Shown piece by piece: positions 8,062-17,500 of a stretch of DNA of 39,824 nucleotides. The translations under genes and the position numbers were made by a program. Position 1 is the stretch's first letter. Every line of letters starts with the position of its first letter. Below the pieces are notes generated by a model. It searched no databases, was not told the DNA's origin, and saw only the letters and a list, made by a program, of their open reading frames with translations. This DNA is from UBA8752 sp965659115 (GTDB lineage Bacteria; Bacteroidota; Bacteroidia; Flavobacteriales_D; Sanyastnellaceae), in assembly GCA_965659115.1 (NCBI GenBank), contig CBFHUP010000018.1:1-39824 (forward strand), given 5' to 3'.

Positions 8062-8893
8062 TCTTTTTTCTTCCTGCGATCGCATTGGCGGTGACGGCCG
8101 CCAGGACGATGCCGATGCCCACCAAGGCCCAGCCTGTGATCTTTTCGTCGAAGATGAGCCACGCCATGCCCAAGGCCAAAATGGCACCGAAGTACTTGAA
8201 CGGCATCACACGCGCGGCGTCTTCGAGGTGTAGGGCTTTGGTCATGGCGACCTGAGCCAACAGGGAAAGCACACCAATTCCCACCGCCATGCACCATTGC
8301 GTACTGGTCATGGGGTGCCACATGGACGCGCTCCATGAACCCATAACGGGGGTCGCAATCAAGTGGAAATAAGCGACAATGCCCACAGGGCTGTCTGTTT
8401 CCCTGCATTTGATGGTCGCCAAATAAGCGACCGCAGCGAGCAGGGCGCTGCCCAAGCCCATGCCGAGGTACAGCCAAGACACCCGGGGGTCGAACCCCTT
8501 GACCACAAGAACGCCGCCAAAGGCCGCCGCGAAATACAGCCACCGGTGCGGCCTGATGCGCTGACCATCAAAGAGAATGGCCAGCAGCACTGTGAAAATG
8601 GGGGAGAGGTATTGGATGACCGTGGCACTCGCCAAAGGGATGTGACGGATGGTATGAAAAAACAGCGTCAAAGCGATCATGCCCGAAACGCCGCGTAAGA
8701 CGAGCCATTTCCTGTTGTGACCCAAGAGTGGATCGCCTTTGCGCCAAATCCACAAGGCGCAGAAAAACAGACTGATGGCACTGCGCAGAAACACCAGTTG
8801 GGGCGTCGGCAGAATGGCCAACGCTTTTACCAAGAGGTTGGCGGAGGTGTAGAGCACCACCGACTGCAACATGAAAACCAACCCTCGTGACAT
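8048..8893 (-). CDS. EamA/DMT-family membrane transporter
   Basis: A 281-residue integral inner-membrane protein of the drug/metabolite transporter superfamily with about ten hydrophobic helices arranged as two EamA halves. Typical stretches are 'LRSAISLFFCALWIW', 'LASATVIQYLSPIFTVLLA' at the end of the first half, and 'FKYFGAILALGMAWLIFDE' in the second. Substrate cannot be read from the sequence; relatives export amino acids, purines or other metabolites. It is the last gene of the minus-strand run that begins with icmF, 42 bases after the small membrane protein. Its last codons overlap the 3' end of the lysyl-oxidase gene on the other strand, so no separate terminator fits between them. 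Confidence 0.88.
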   Translation of the reverse strand: MSRGLVFMLQSVVLYTSANLLVKALAILPTPQLVFLRSAISLFFCALWIWRKGDPLLGHNRKWLVLRGVSGMIALTLFFHTIRHIPLASATVIQYLSPIFTVLLAILFDGQRIRPHRWLYFAAAFGGVLVVKGFDPRVSWLYLGMGLGSALLAAVAYLATIKCRETDSPVGIVAYFHLIATPVMGSWSASMWHPMTSTQWCMAVGIGVLSLLAQVAMTKALHLEDAARVMPFKYFGAILALGMAWLIFDEKITGWALVGIGIVLAAVTANAIAGRKKISAL

Positions 8894-8935
8894 TGCCGCG
8901 AAGGTCGGTCGGGAAAACTTGGCCCTGATAGGGCT

Positions 8936-9379
8936 TCAGGCCACCGGCCGAATGCGCAAGGCCAATTTCCAACCCACCCATCCAACGGGCAGGTATCCCA
9001 GAATATCCAATACCAGAAATGCGGGGGGCTGGCCAGGCAGAACAAAGGCATTGGCAATGCCACCGAGGAGCACAAATCCTGCCACGATGAGCGGGATGAG
9101 CATGCCCCTGTGCGCGGCGACAAGTCCCGCTACCAATGCGCCGCAAAACGCGCCGTTCCAATGCGACAACAGGGGGCCTACCATGTGAATGGCATCGAGG
9201 CTGTCGAAGTAAGCCCGCCACACCATTTGTACCGATTCAGGGTCGGCTGTAGGGTCATAGAGTGGAGCGACAGGGGCGCCTGTCAAACGGCCCAATGGGC
9301 CAAGCAGAAGCATATTGGCAGGCATGCTGACCATCGCGCCGGTAACGCCTGCAAGGATGTTGCGAAGGGTGGGATTCAT
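8936..9379 (-). CDS. Small polytopic membrane protein, function unknown
   Basis: A 147-residue protein starting 'MNPTLRNILAGVTGAMVSMPAN', with about four hydrophobic helices, among them 'GAFCGALVAGLVAAH', 'LIPLIVAGFVLLGGIANAF' and 'PAFLVLDILGYLPVGWVGW'. The start at 9379 is chosen because the longer in-frame version overlaps the end of the upstream aminotransferase gene and adds a non-membrane leader. The Gly/Pro-rich helices resemble small hypothetical membrane proteins of marine Bacteroidota, but I cannot name a family. It sits 37 bases after the aminotransferase-like gene and 42 before the EamA transporter, so it is probably cotranscribed with both and may be part of the same export or metabolic function. 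Confidence 0.75.
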   Translation of the reverse strand: MNPTLRNILAGVTGAMVSMPANMLLLGPLGRLTGAPVAPLYDPTADPESVQMVWRAYFDSLDAIHMVGPLLSHWNGAFCGALVAGLVAAHRGMLIPLIVAGFVLLGGIANAFVLPGQPPAFLVLDILGYLPVGWVGWKLALRIRPVA

Positions 9380-9416
9380 GGAGTGGAAGTTCAATATAAA
9401 GGGCCCAGGGTGGTGC

Positions 9417-10322
9417 TCAAAAAGGCAGCACAACAGCCGTGTCCAAGATGTGGTCTGTGTAGCGTTGCTGAAGTTGGAGTGTCAGTGCCCCCTTGACCCC
9501 AGAGGAAATGTGACGGCCATCCACCTCTACGATGTGGGCGAGGGCGCCCATGGTGCCGGTGGTAAACGCCTCGTCTGCGGTGTAAAGTTCCGTCAAGGTC
9601 AAGTCGGCTTCCCGAACCGGGATTCCAGCCTCTTCAGCGGTGTCCATCACGAATTTTCGGGTCAATCCCGGAAGGCAGGCGTGGGCAAATGGAGTGAGCA
9701 ATTCGCCATTGCGCACCAAAAACAGGTTCGTTGCATTGGTTTCTGCAAGGAAGCCGCGGTCATCGAGCATCACGGCATCATCCATGCCGGCCACGTTGGC
9801 CTCGATTTTGGCCAAGATGTTGTTGAGTAGGTTGTTGTGGTGGATGTGGCTGTCGAGAAATTGCGGGCTGTTCCGGCGAATGGCACTGGTGATCAGCCGA
9901 ATGCCTGCGTCTCCGTATACCATGCCTTTGTATTCGGGCACCACAATGAGGGTGGGACCGTGCACATTGAGCCGAGGGTCCATGCCACTTGTGGACTTTA
10001 GTCCGCGGCTCAGGGTGATGCGGCAATGCACCCCATCCCGCATGCCATTGGCTTCAAGGGTTTTGAATATCGCTTGGCGCACATCACCGCGCCCTGGAAT
10101 ATCGGCAAAGGCCAAGGCGTGGGCCGAAGCGAGCAGGCGATCGAGGTGCTCCTCCAGTTGAATCGCCTTTCCATCGGTAATGCGCAGCCCTTCCCACACG
10201 GCATCGCCGCCTTGGACCACGCTGTCAAGCACGTGGACTTTGGCGTCTGTCCGCGCTACAAGTCCATCGACCCAACATTGTGTGCCTTCGTTGCGGGTAT
10301 CGGGTTGGTTGAATTTGGCCAT
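9417..10322 (-). CDS. Class IV aminotransferase homologue lacking the usual PLP lysine
   Basis: A 301-residue protein of the fold-type IV PLP family (branched-chain and D-amino-acid aminotransferases, aminodeoxychorismate lyase). The fold is clear: 'VVQGGDAVWEGLRI' (35-48), 'SRGLKS', 'AETNATNLF' with Glu194 in the place that binds the PLP pyridine nitrogen, and 'TTGTMGAL' for the cofactor phosphate. At the point where the family normally has its Schiff-base lysine shortly before the Asn-Leu-Leu helix, this protein reads 'LDSHIHHNNLLNN' (156-168), with no lysine between 132 and 172. It may bind PLP without a covalent link, use another residue, or have lost transaminase activity. The ATG overlaps the stop of the sulfotransferase-like gene by one base (TGATG), so translation is coupled. 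Confidence 0.85.
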   Translation of the reverse strand: MAKFNQPDTRNEGTQCWVDGLVARTDAKVHVLDSVVQGGDAVWEGLRITDGKAIQLEEHLDRLLASAHALAFADIPGRGDVRQAIFKTLEANGMRDGVHCRITLSRGLKSTSGMDPRLNVHGPTLIVVPEYKGMVYGDAGIRLITSAIRRNSPQFLDSHIHHNNLLNNILAKIEANVAGMDDAVMLDDRGFLAETNATNLFLVRNGELLTPFAHACLPGLTRKFVMDTAEEAGIPVREADLTLTELYTADEAFTTGTMGALAHIVEVDGRHISSGVKGALTLQLQQRYTDHILDTAVVLPF

Positions 10323-11038
10323 CAAATCGCGTGTTGGAGCAAGGTGCCATAGTGGGCCTTGCATTGGTGGTGAAGTTCGAACAAATGGGCAGGAGCAACG
10401 TGCGCAGTTGGGGGGCGTCCTTCCCACCCCGAGGAAGCATGCACCCCTTTATACCACCAAGGTGCCCAGGGGCCATCCTCCGCCCTCGGTCCCGGAGTCC
10501 AACGCATCATGGCAGGGTCCCATTTCAAGTCCAAGGAGGCACAAAGCTGTCCGAGGACCTTTTCTGGAGCGGCTTGCAGGTGGTCACTGCAAACGACGAT
10601 GGGGGGATTTCCTTCAGCCGTGAGCCGCTCCAGAAGACCGCATTGCAGCGCATATCCGACATCGTGCATGGTGGGGTGGTCGATGTGCGCCCGGTACGAA
10701 GACATGACGGCAGCAGGGTTGCGGAACAACAGAACGTGCCGGTCCTTTTTAAAGGCGGTCCAGGGCAATCCCTCAAAGTGATTGGCCATGTGCTTGCAGA
10801 ACAGCACACGCTTTCCGTCGCGCTCCTCAGCAGACGGTTCCATGGCGTTGAGGGCGCCATCACGGCTGGTGGGCCATGCGGCAAGGGTCGCTTCTCGATC
10901 CGGTCGATCGGCACCAGTGCGGACCAGGAAGTATCCGTACAAGGGCTCGTCCAGCACCCGGGTGTCATCCCTTTGGGCGAAGCTATACATGAGCGCTGTG
11001 CTCATGGAACGGGGGCCTGACCAGAGGTGAATGACCAC
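10322..11038 (-). CDS. P-loop sulfotransferase-like protein
   Basis: A 238-residue cytosolic protein beginning 'VVIHLWSGPRSMSTALMYS'. 'SGPRSMST' (residues 7-14) has the form of the sulfotransferase 5'-phosphosulfate-binding loop for PAPS, and 'LLFRNPAAVMSSY' resembles the 3'-phosphate-binding segment with its Arg and Ser. 'DEPLYGYF' and 'DGPWAPWWYKGVH' are strong blocks that I recall from the N-terminal half of plant branched-chain aminotransferase-like proteins. The start is GTG, three bases after the icmF stop codon, and no ATG is available nearby. Its stop overlaps the start of the aminotransferase homologue by one base. Together the two genes look like a split version of the plant fusion. 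The substrate is unknown; it may not transfer sulfate at all. Confidence 0.82.
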   Translation of the reverse strand: MVIHLWSGPRSMSTALMYSFAQRDDTRVLDEPLYGYFLVRTGADRPDREATLAAWPTSRDGALNAMEPSAEERDGKRVLFCKHMANHFEGLPWTAFKKDRHVLLFRNPAAVMSSYRAHIDHPTMHDVGYALQCGLLERLTAEGNPPIVVCSDHLQAAPEKVLGQLCASLDLKWDPAMMRWTPGPRAEDGPWAPWWYKGVHASSGWEGRPPTAHVAPAHLFELHHQCKAHYGTLLQHAI

Positions 11039-11041
11039 GCG

Positions 11042-14000
11042 TTACATGTTGCGGCGGTAGGCTCCGCCAACCTCAAACAAGGCGTCTGTAAGTTGTCCAA
11101 GAGAAGAGCATTTCACAGCTTCCATCAATTCCACGAAGAGGTTGCCATGGGCCACAGCAGTCTCCTTGACCTTTTGGATGGACGCTTCCGATGGCCCTTC
11201 AAAGGCGCTGTGCAAGGAGGCCAAACCATCGATTTGAGATTGCTTCTCTTCTTGGGTGGCACGGATGACTTCTCCGGGAACCAGGGTGGGCGAGCCTTCT
11301 TTGGATAGAAAGGTGTTCACGCCAATGATGGGGTATTCGCCAGTGTGCTTGAGGGTTTCATAGTGCAGAGATTCCTCCTGAATCCGGCTGCGCTGGTACA
11401 TCGTTTCCATGGCGCCCAAAACGCCGCCACGTTCGGTTAAACGGTCGAATTCTACCATGACGGCTTCTTCGACCAGGTCCGTGAGTTCCTCGATGATAAA
11501 GGAGCCTTGCAGCGGATTTTCATTCTTGGCAAGGCCCAGCTCGCGGTTGATGATGAGCTGGATGGCAATGGCCCTGCGCACACTGCCTTCTGTGGGCGTG
11601 GTGATGGCTTCGTCGAAGGCGTTCGTATGCAGCGAGTTGCAGTTGTCATAGATGGCATACAACGCCTGCAACGTGGTGCGGATGTCGTTGAAGTCAATCT
11701 CCTGGGCGTGCAGAGAACGTCCGCTGGTCTGGATGTGGTACTTCAATTTCTGGGCCCGCTCATCGGCGCCGTATTTGCGGTCCAATGCCTTGGCCCAAAT
11801 CCGCCGTGCCACGCGGCCAATGACCGCATACTCCGGATCGATGCCGTTGCTAAAGAAGAAGCTCAGGTTGGGGCCAAAAGCATTGATGTCCATGCCCCGG
11901 CTCAAGTAATATTCCACATAGGTGAAACCGTTGGCCAGGGTGAAGGCCAGCTGTGTGATGGGGTTGGCACCGGCCTCCGCAATGTGGTAGCCGCTGATGG
12001 AAACCGAGTAGAAGTTGCGGACTTTATGGTCGATGAAGTAGGCCTGAACGTCGCCCATCAGGCGCAGTGCAAACTCCGTAGAAAAGATGCAAGTGTTCTG
12101 GGCTTGATCCTCTTTGAGAATGTCCGCCTGAACCGTACCCCTGACTTGAGAGAGGGCCTCGGCAGCCAGTTGGGAGTAGGTCTCTGGGTCCAGCACTTCG
12201 TCGCCAGTGCAACCGAGCAGCATGAGGCCCAGTCCGTCATTGCCCTCGGGCAAGTCTCCTCGATACACGGGGCGGGACAATCCTTGACCGTCCCAACGTT
12301 CCTTGAGCAGTTTCTCGACGTTGGCCTCGAGTTGGTGCTCGCGGATGTACTTCTCACAACGTTGGTCTATCGCGGCATTCAGGAAGAAGGCCAGCACCAT
12401 GGGGGCGGGGCCATTGATGGTCATAGAAACGCTGGTCGAAGGGTCGCAGAGGTCGAAGCCGCTGTACAGCCTTTTGGCGTCGTCGAGGCACGAGACGCTC
12501 ACACCAGAATTGCCAACTTTGCCGTGAATGTCCGGGCGCAGGTCAGGGTCTCGGCCGTAGAGGGTGACCGAGTCAAAAGCAGTTGACAGCCTTTTGGCAG
12601 GCATGTCTGAGCTGACATAGTGAAAACGCCGGTTGGTCCGCTCCGGTCCGCCTTCACCCGCAAACATCCGCGTGGGGTCTTCACCCTCACGTTTGAAGGG
12701 GTAAATCCCCGCCGTGAATGGGAAAGCGCCAGGAACATTTTCCTGCAACCCCCAGCGCAGCAAGTCCTGCCAGCCCTGGAGCCTTGGGACGCTCACCTTG
12801 GGAATGGCCTGGTGACTCAGGCTTTGGGTGGTGGTGGGGATGCGGATTTCACGGCCCCGAACTTCAAAAGCGTATTCGTCTTGCTTATACCGGTCTGCCT
12901 CGGCGGCCCAAGATTCGAGCCAATGAAGGTTCTTGGGGTCCAATTCTCGGGTCAAGGCGGCAGACTTCTCTTCTAAGGCCTTGAGGGCTTCGGGCGCGTC
13001 TTGCACTTCCGCTGCAGCGCGGTTGACAGCTTGAAGTCGGCCCGCCACTGCGGATTGTGCATCGGCCCAATCGTTGTAGCCGCGCACCGAATCGGCGATT
13101 TCGCTGAGGTAGCGCGTTCGTTTGGGAGGGATGACGTGCACCTTTTCGCTGTCGCCAGCAGCCGAGCCAAAAGTGCTGGCCAAATCGGCACCGGTTTGTT
13201 TGGCCAAGGTGTTCATCAACGTCCGGTAGAGGCGGTGGGTGCCAGGGTCGTTGAATTGCGAAGCGATGGATCCAAAAATGGGGAGGCTGTCGTCTTCGGC
13301 GTCCCACAATTCGTGGTTGCGCTTGTATTGTTTGCGCACATCGCGCAAGGCATCTGCTCCACCGCGTTTGTCAAACTTGTTGATTGCGACGACATCAGCG
13401 AAGTCGAGCATGTCAATCTTCTCGAGCTGGGTGGCCGCTCCGAACTCAGGCGTCATGACATAAAGCGCCACATCGCTGTGGTCCATGATTTCTGTGTCGC
13501 TCTGGCCGATGCCAGAAGTCTCTAAAACGATGAGGTCGAATCCCGCCTCTTTGAGGATGCTCAAAGCATCGCCCACATGACGGCTCAGAGCGAGGTTGGA
13601 CTGGCGTGTGGCCAATGAACGCATGTACACGCGGCCCGATGCGATGGCGTTCATGCGGATCCGGTCACCCAGCAGGGCACCCCCCGTTTTGCGTTTGGAC
13701 GGATCCACCGATACAATGGCCATGCGCTTGTCAGAGAAGTCGAGCAAAAACCGGCGGACCAGCTCATCGACCATCGAACTTTTTCCAGCACCACCCGTCC
13801 CCGTTATGCCCAATACGGGCACTTTGGCCTGCACAGCACCTTCCCGAATGCCTTCGATGATGTCGGCATATTGCGGGGCACCCACTTCTGCAGCAGTGAT
13901 GAGTCGCGCCAAATCACCAGGGCGCTTTTCGGACAGGCGGTCGGCCTCTCCGGAAGGATCGCCCACTACGGGGAAGTCACACCGCCGAATGAGGTCGTCG

Positions 14001-14431
14001 ATCATGCCCTGCAGGCCCATCTCACGGCCATCGTCGGGATGATAAATCCGCTCGATGCCGTAGTCGTGCAGTTCCTGAATCTCTTCGGGCAAAATGGTGC
14101 CTCCACCACCACCAAAAATCCGGATGTGTCCAGCGTTTCGCTCGTCGAGGAGGTCCTTCATGTATTTGAAGTACTCCATGTGCCCGCCTTGGTAAGACGT
14201 CATGGCAATGGCCTGTACATCCTCTTCTATGGCGCAATTCACGACTTCGTCTACCGAGCGGTCATGGCCGAGGTGTATGATCTCACAACCGGAACGTTGT
14301 AGGATGCGACGCATGATGTTGATGGCGGCGTCATGGCCATCAAAGAGAGAGGCTGCGGTGACAATCCGAATGGGATGGCCGGATTGCGTGGCAGCGGGAG
14401 AGGAGGCGTCTTGAGGCTTAGAGGATTCCAT
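11042..14431 (-). CDS. icmF: Fused isobutyryl-CoA mutase IcmF (B12 domain, G-protein chaperone, mutase)
   Basis: A 1129-residue enzyme combining, in order, an adenosylcobalamin-binding domain ('FDGHDAAINIM', His33 as lower axial ligand of the D-x-H motif), a MeaB/MeaI-like G protein with P-loop 'GTGGAGKSS', and a mutase TIM barrel ('SVSISGYHIAEAGAN'). This order is diagnostic of IcmF, which interconverts isobutyryl-CoA and butyryl-CoA while its G domain guards cofactor loading. In methylmalonyl-CoA mutase an arginine in 'MVRNTY' holds the substrate carboxylate; here the matching stretch is 'QAQNTC', with Gln at about 778, as expected for isobutyryl-CoA. The start at 14431 is chosen because the ATG at 14455 lies inside the -7 box. 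It heads a five-gene minus-strand run; the next gene begins three bases after its stop. Confidence 0.93.
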   Translation of the reverse strand: MESSKPQDASSPAATQSGHPIRIVTAASLFDGHDAAINIMRRILQRSGCEIIHLGHDRSVDEVVNCAIEEDVQAIAMTSYQGGHMEYFKYMKDLLDERNAGHIRIFGGGGGTILPEEIQELHDYGIERIYHPDDGREMGLQGMIDDLIRRCDFPVVGDPSGEADRLSEKRPGDLARLITAAEVGAPQYADIIEGIREGAVQAKVPVLGITGTGGAGKSSMVDELVRRFLLDFSDKRMAIVSVDPSKRKTGGALLGDRIRMNAIASGRVYMRSLATRQSNLALSRHVGDALSILKEAGFDLIVLETSGIGQSDTEIMDHSDVALYVMTPEFGAATQLEKIDMLDFADVVAINKFDKRGGADALRDVRKQYKRNHELWDAEDDSLPIFGSIASQFNDPGTHRLYRTLMNTLAKQTGADLASTFGSAAGDSEKVHVIPPKRTRYLSEIADSVRGYNDWADAQSAVAGRLQAVNRAAAEVQDAPEALKALEEKSAALTRELDPKNLHWLESWAAEADRYKQDEYAFEVRGREIRIPTTTQSLSHQAIPKVSVPRLQGWQDLLRWGLQENVPGAFPFTAGIYPFKREGEDPTRMFAGEGGPERTNRRFHYVSSDMPAKRLSTAFDSVTLYGRDPDLRPDIHGKVGNSGVSVSCLDDAKRLYSGFDLCDPSTSVSMTINGPAPMVLAFFLNAAIDQRCEKYIREHQLEANVEKLLKERWDGQGLSRPVYRGDLPEGNDGLGLMLLGCTGDEVLDPETYSQLAAEALSQVRGTVQADILKEDQAQNTCIFSTEFALRLMGDVQAYFIDHKVRNFYSVSISGYHIAEAGANPITQLAFTLANGFTYVEYYLSRGMDINAFGPNLSFFFSNGIDPEYAVIGRVARRIWAKALDRKYGADERAQKLKYHIQTSGRSLHAQEIDFNDIRTTLQALYAIYDNCNSLHTNAFDEAITTPTEGSVRRAIAIQLIINRELGLAKNENPLQGSFIIEELTDLVEEAVMVEFDRLTERGGVLGAMETMYQRSRIQEESLHYETLKHTGEYPIIGVNTFLSKEGSPTLVPGEVIRATQEEKQSQIDGLASLHSAFEGPSEASIQKVKETAVAHGNLFVELMEAVKCSSLGQLTDALFEVGGAYRRNM

Positions 14432-14452
14432 GCGCGTTTCAATGGAGCATTG

Positions 14453-14460
14453 CAAACTTA
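14453..14460 (-). promoter_or_regulatory. -7 promoter box for icmF
   Basis: On the minus strand the sequence is TAAGTTTG, an exact match to TAnnTTTG, 21 bases before the ATG at 14431. It overlaps an alternative ATG at 14455 and so argues against that start. No clear TTG is seen about 19 bases upstream. Confidence 0.5.
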
Positions 14461-14507
14461 AGCCCGCACCATCAGGTCACGCCGAGAATCGCAAAACCGA
14501 ACCGCGA

Positions 14508-17500
14508 TTATTCGCAGGGGTCCCCAAAGAGGCCGAGCATGATGAGGAGGTCGTTGACCCCCACAATGCCATCGTTGTCTACATCGGCAGGGCCGCATTC
14601 CAGCATGCATCCGAAGACGCCGAGCGCTTCCAGCAGGTCACCTACATCGCGGATGCCGTTGTCGTTGACGTCGCCGAGACAAAAGGTTCCAGGCGTGACA
14701 CATCCCGTGGCGTTGGCGGCCACATTGTGCCGATCCTCATTGGTGACTTCGGCCACGTCCAGCAAGCAGATGTCGCCCACAGCATCCGTGAAACTGAAGC
14801 GGACCAAGGGCTGAGGGAAGGTGCTCTTGTGAATGAGGCTGTCTTCCAAAGCCACACCAAAGGCCATACCCGAGGGATTCATGTGGAAGAGGTGAGCGTA
14901 GCCCGTGGTATCAAAGAGGGGCTCCATGTCGGTGAATGTGGCGCCTTCGAGTTGAATGGACCATCCGCTCAGCCAAGTTTGAGGGTTGTGCAGATAGACA
15001 TCGACAAAGCTGGAGTCTTCATGGGGATACACCAGAGAAAAGAACACCTCCTGATCGGGGACCAACAGGCTTCCATTCCAATCACAGTGGTCTTCGACCC
15101 CGTTGGCGCCGAGGTGATTGTGACCGAGGTGGGCGCAGTCTGCAGCCAAGGCCACGTCGGTAATGCTCAATGCACCGTCGCTGTTGAGGTCAACGCAAGG
15201 GGCAGAGGTTTCTACCCCGTCCGCCAGCAAGTCCGCGTACATCAAAGGGTCGTCGGCATCGACTTCCCCATCTTGATCCAAGTCTCCCTTGACCAGGAAT
15301 CCGGGGCAGTTGCCAGAACAATCGGGCTCTTCGGTTCCAAAGGGATGGCCCAAGCAGTCCACCGGGACGTCGCAGTCCTCGTATTTCTCAAAGTTGATGG
15401 CGTTGCCGCTGGCGTCGCGCTCAAAGGAGAAGCAGACCGCCACAGCATTGTTGGCATAATTGAGTTCGTAGCTTCCGTTGGCATCGGGACTGTAATCCCA
15501 ATTGACGCGGATGACCAGGGTGTAATCTCCGGCGCTCAAATCGGTGATGTCGATCCACTGGCAATCCAAATACCGAGAATAAATGTCTTGGCATCCTGCC
15601 GTGATGCCCATGTTGGAGCAAGTGTACTTCTGCGGGCCACCGCCATAGTTGCAGCTTCCAAGGTCCAAAATGCAAAAGCCGTTTTTGAAACCCACTGTGG
15701 GCAGGGGAGACCCGCCTGAAGAATACAGGGCGTAGTCCGCGTAGCCTTCGTAATGGTAGTGGTTGTGACAAGCATCCCATTCAAACTGGTCCGGTTGAGC
15801 GGAAGGGGCGCCGATGAAGTAGTCCTCCGTACCAATGTTGGCGATCTCTGTGTCAAAGCGCACGATTTCCCGGGTGCCGTAGCCTTGGATGCACCCTTCC
15901 TCGATCATGCAAGCATCGGTATTGTTTTCCGTGGTCATCTCCAATGTGCTGTATGCTCGCAGACCATTGATGATGAGGTCGGGCCCGATGTTTGGACATT
16001 CGGGGTCACCCGCCAAGAAGCAAGTGTCCGGTGATGTAGCAATGGGGAGGTAGTTGCAGGCTTCGATGTTCATGCAGCCTGGAATGCCTCCGAGGAATTC
16101 AGCCTGAAAGGGGACACCATCGCCGCCCGCTGTACACCCGCCCTCGCCTTCAAGCCGCATGTAAATGGTTTCACCAGCAATGAGGACTGGAGTGACAATG
16201 CTCTGCAAGTCACAGTCGTCGTCGGACATGGTGATGAAGGCCTCTGATGACGTCTCAAAAATGGCCATGTCACAGTAGTCGTAGAGGTGGATGCGGGTAT
16301 CGCATCCGGTCACACCGCAAGTGGCAAACCGAAACTGTCCGGTGGTGTCCACTTCAAAAACATACCAGCTGTCTGAGAGGGGGGCGAGAAAGTCCTGCGG
16401 ACCTTCTTGCTCTGGGTCCAATACCAAGGACAGCGGGTCGTCACAACTGCTGCCCACGGGGCATCCAGTCAAAGTCAGTTGGGCGGCATCAAAGTGCTCT
16501 CCATCGCGGAGCAGGTTCCCGTCATAACGAATTTGATAGGTGCCGCCTACAGAAAAACCATCGGCGCCGCTGTCCATCAACCAGACGGAGAGGCAGCCGT
16601 CGGGTACGCAGCCGTCTAGACCTTCTACGCCGCCCGCATACAGGGTGTCACCCGCAGCGTTCAACACGGCAAAAGAAGTCTCTTGGGGGAAGGCGTCTGG
16701 GGTGATGTCGATCTCCAATCGGTGGAGGTTTTCTCCCACCGTGATCACATCCATAAAAGTCGAAGTGGATCCGGTTCCATCTCCCACGGTGAGCGTGACT
16801 TCATGGCTGCCCGGTGCATCCCAAGTGACCGTGGGAGCTGCGGATTCGCTTGAAGCAGGTTCCCCCGATTCAAAAGACCAAGAATAGGTCATCACATTGC
16901 CAAGGCTGATGTCCTCGAATGTGGCCACCTCGGGCAATCCACAAGCCGAAGTCCATGTAAACCCTGCGGCAAGCGGAGGGTAGATGCAGCTGCCATCGTC
17001 TGACATGGCGCATGCGTCATAATTGAGCGCGCCCGGATCGATGCAGCCAAGGGCATCGCCCTGGTCGCACAATCCAATCAAGTCAAGGGCCAAGGCGTAT
17101 TCGCTGACCGCTCCTGTGGTCCATGCATTCATGACTTCTATGAGCCAACATCCGGCTCCAGACAGTTCATATTGATCCAGATCTCCAATCGATGCAGTAA
17201 AAATGCCATCGGCAGAAGTGTTCCAAGCAGAGGGCCAAGGGCCTGCTTCTACGTAGCCAAAGCCCGTGTTGTAACCGCCGATTTCTATGCGGTTCCCATT
17301 GGGCGCTGTGATGGCCATGGCCATATCTCCAGCCCAGTTGCTCCCGGGTGCTGTGATGTCGAGGACAATGTCAAATGCTTGAAGCCCGCAGCCTGCCGTC
17401 AGCTGAAACCCTTCGGATGCTCCACCGCCCAAGCTTCCAGCCCATGTGGTGCTCAGCGTGTCCTGACCTTGGGCCATGCCGGCCACAAAAAGGCAAGCCA

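Noticed and set aside
11507..12586. A long open frame (359 codons) on the plus strand
   Set aside because: It is antisense to icmF, whose minus-strand frame has conserved catalytic motifs throughout; the open reading is a by-product of high GC.
11042..14431. Annotation as methylmalonyl-CoA mutase
   Set aside because: The domain order with an internal G protein and Gln instead of the carboxylate-binding Arg indicate isobutyryl-CoA mutase.
14487..14509. AATCGC...GCGATT inverted repeat at the 3' end of the second lysyl-oxidase gene
   Set aside because: A six-pair stem with an 11-base loop that overlaps the stop codon is too weak to call a terminator.
14430..15719. A 429-codon open frame on the plus strand
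   Set aside because: Antisense to the second lysyl-oxidase gene, whose sense frame contains recognisable oxidase and EF-hand motifs.
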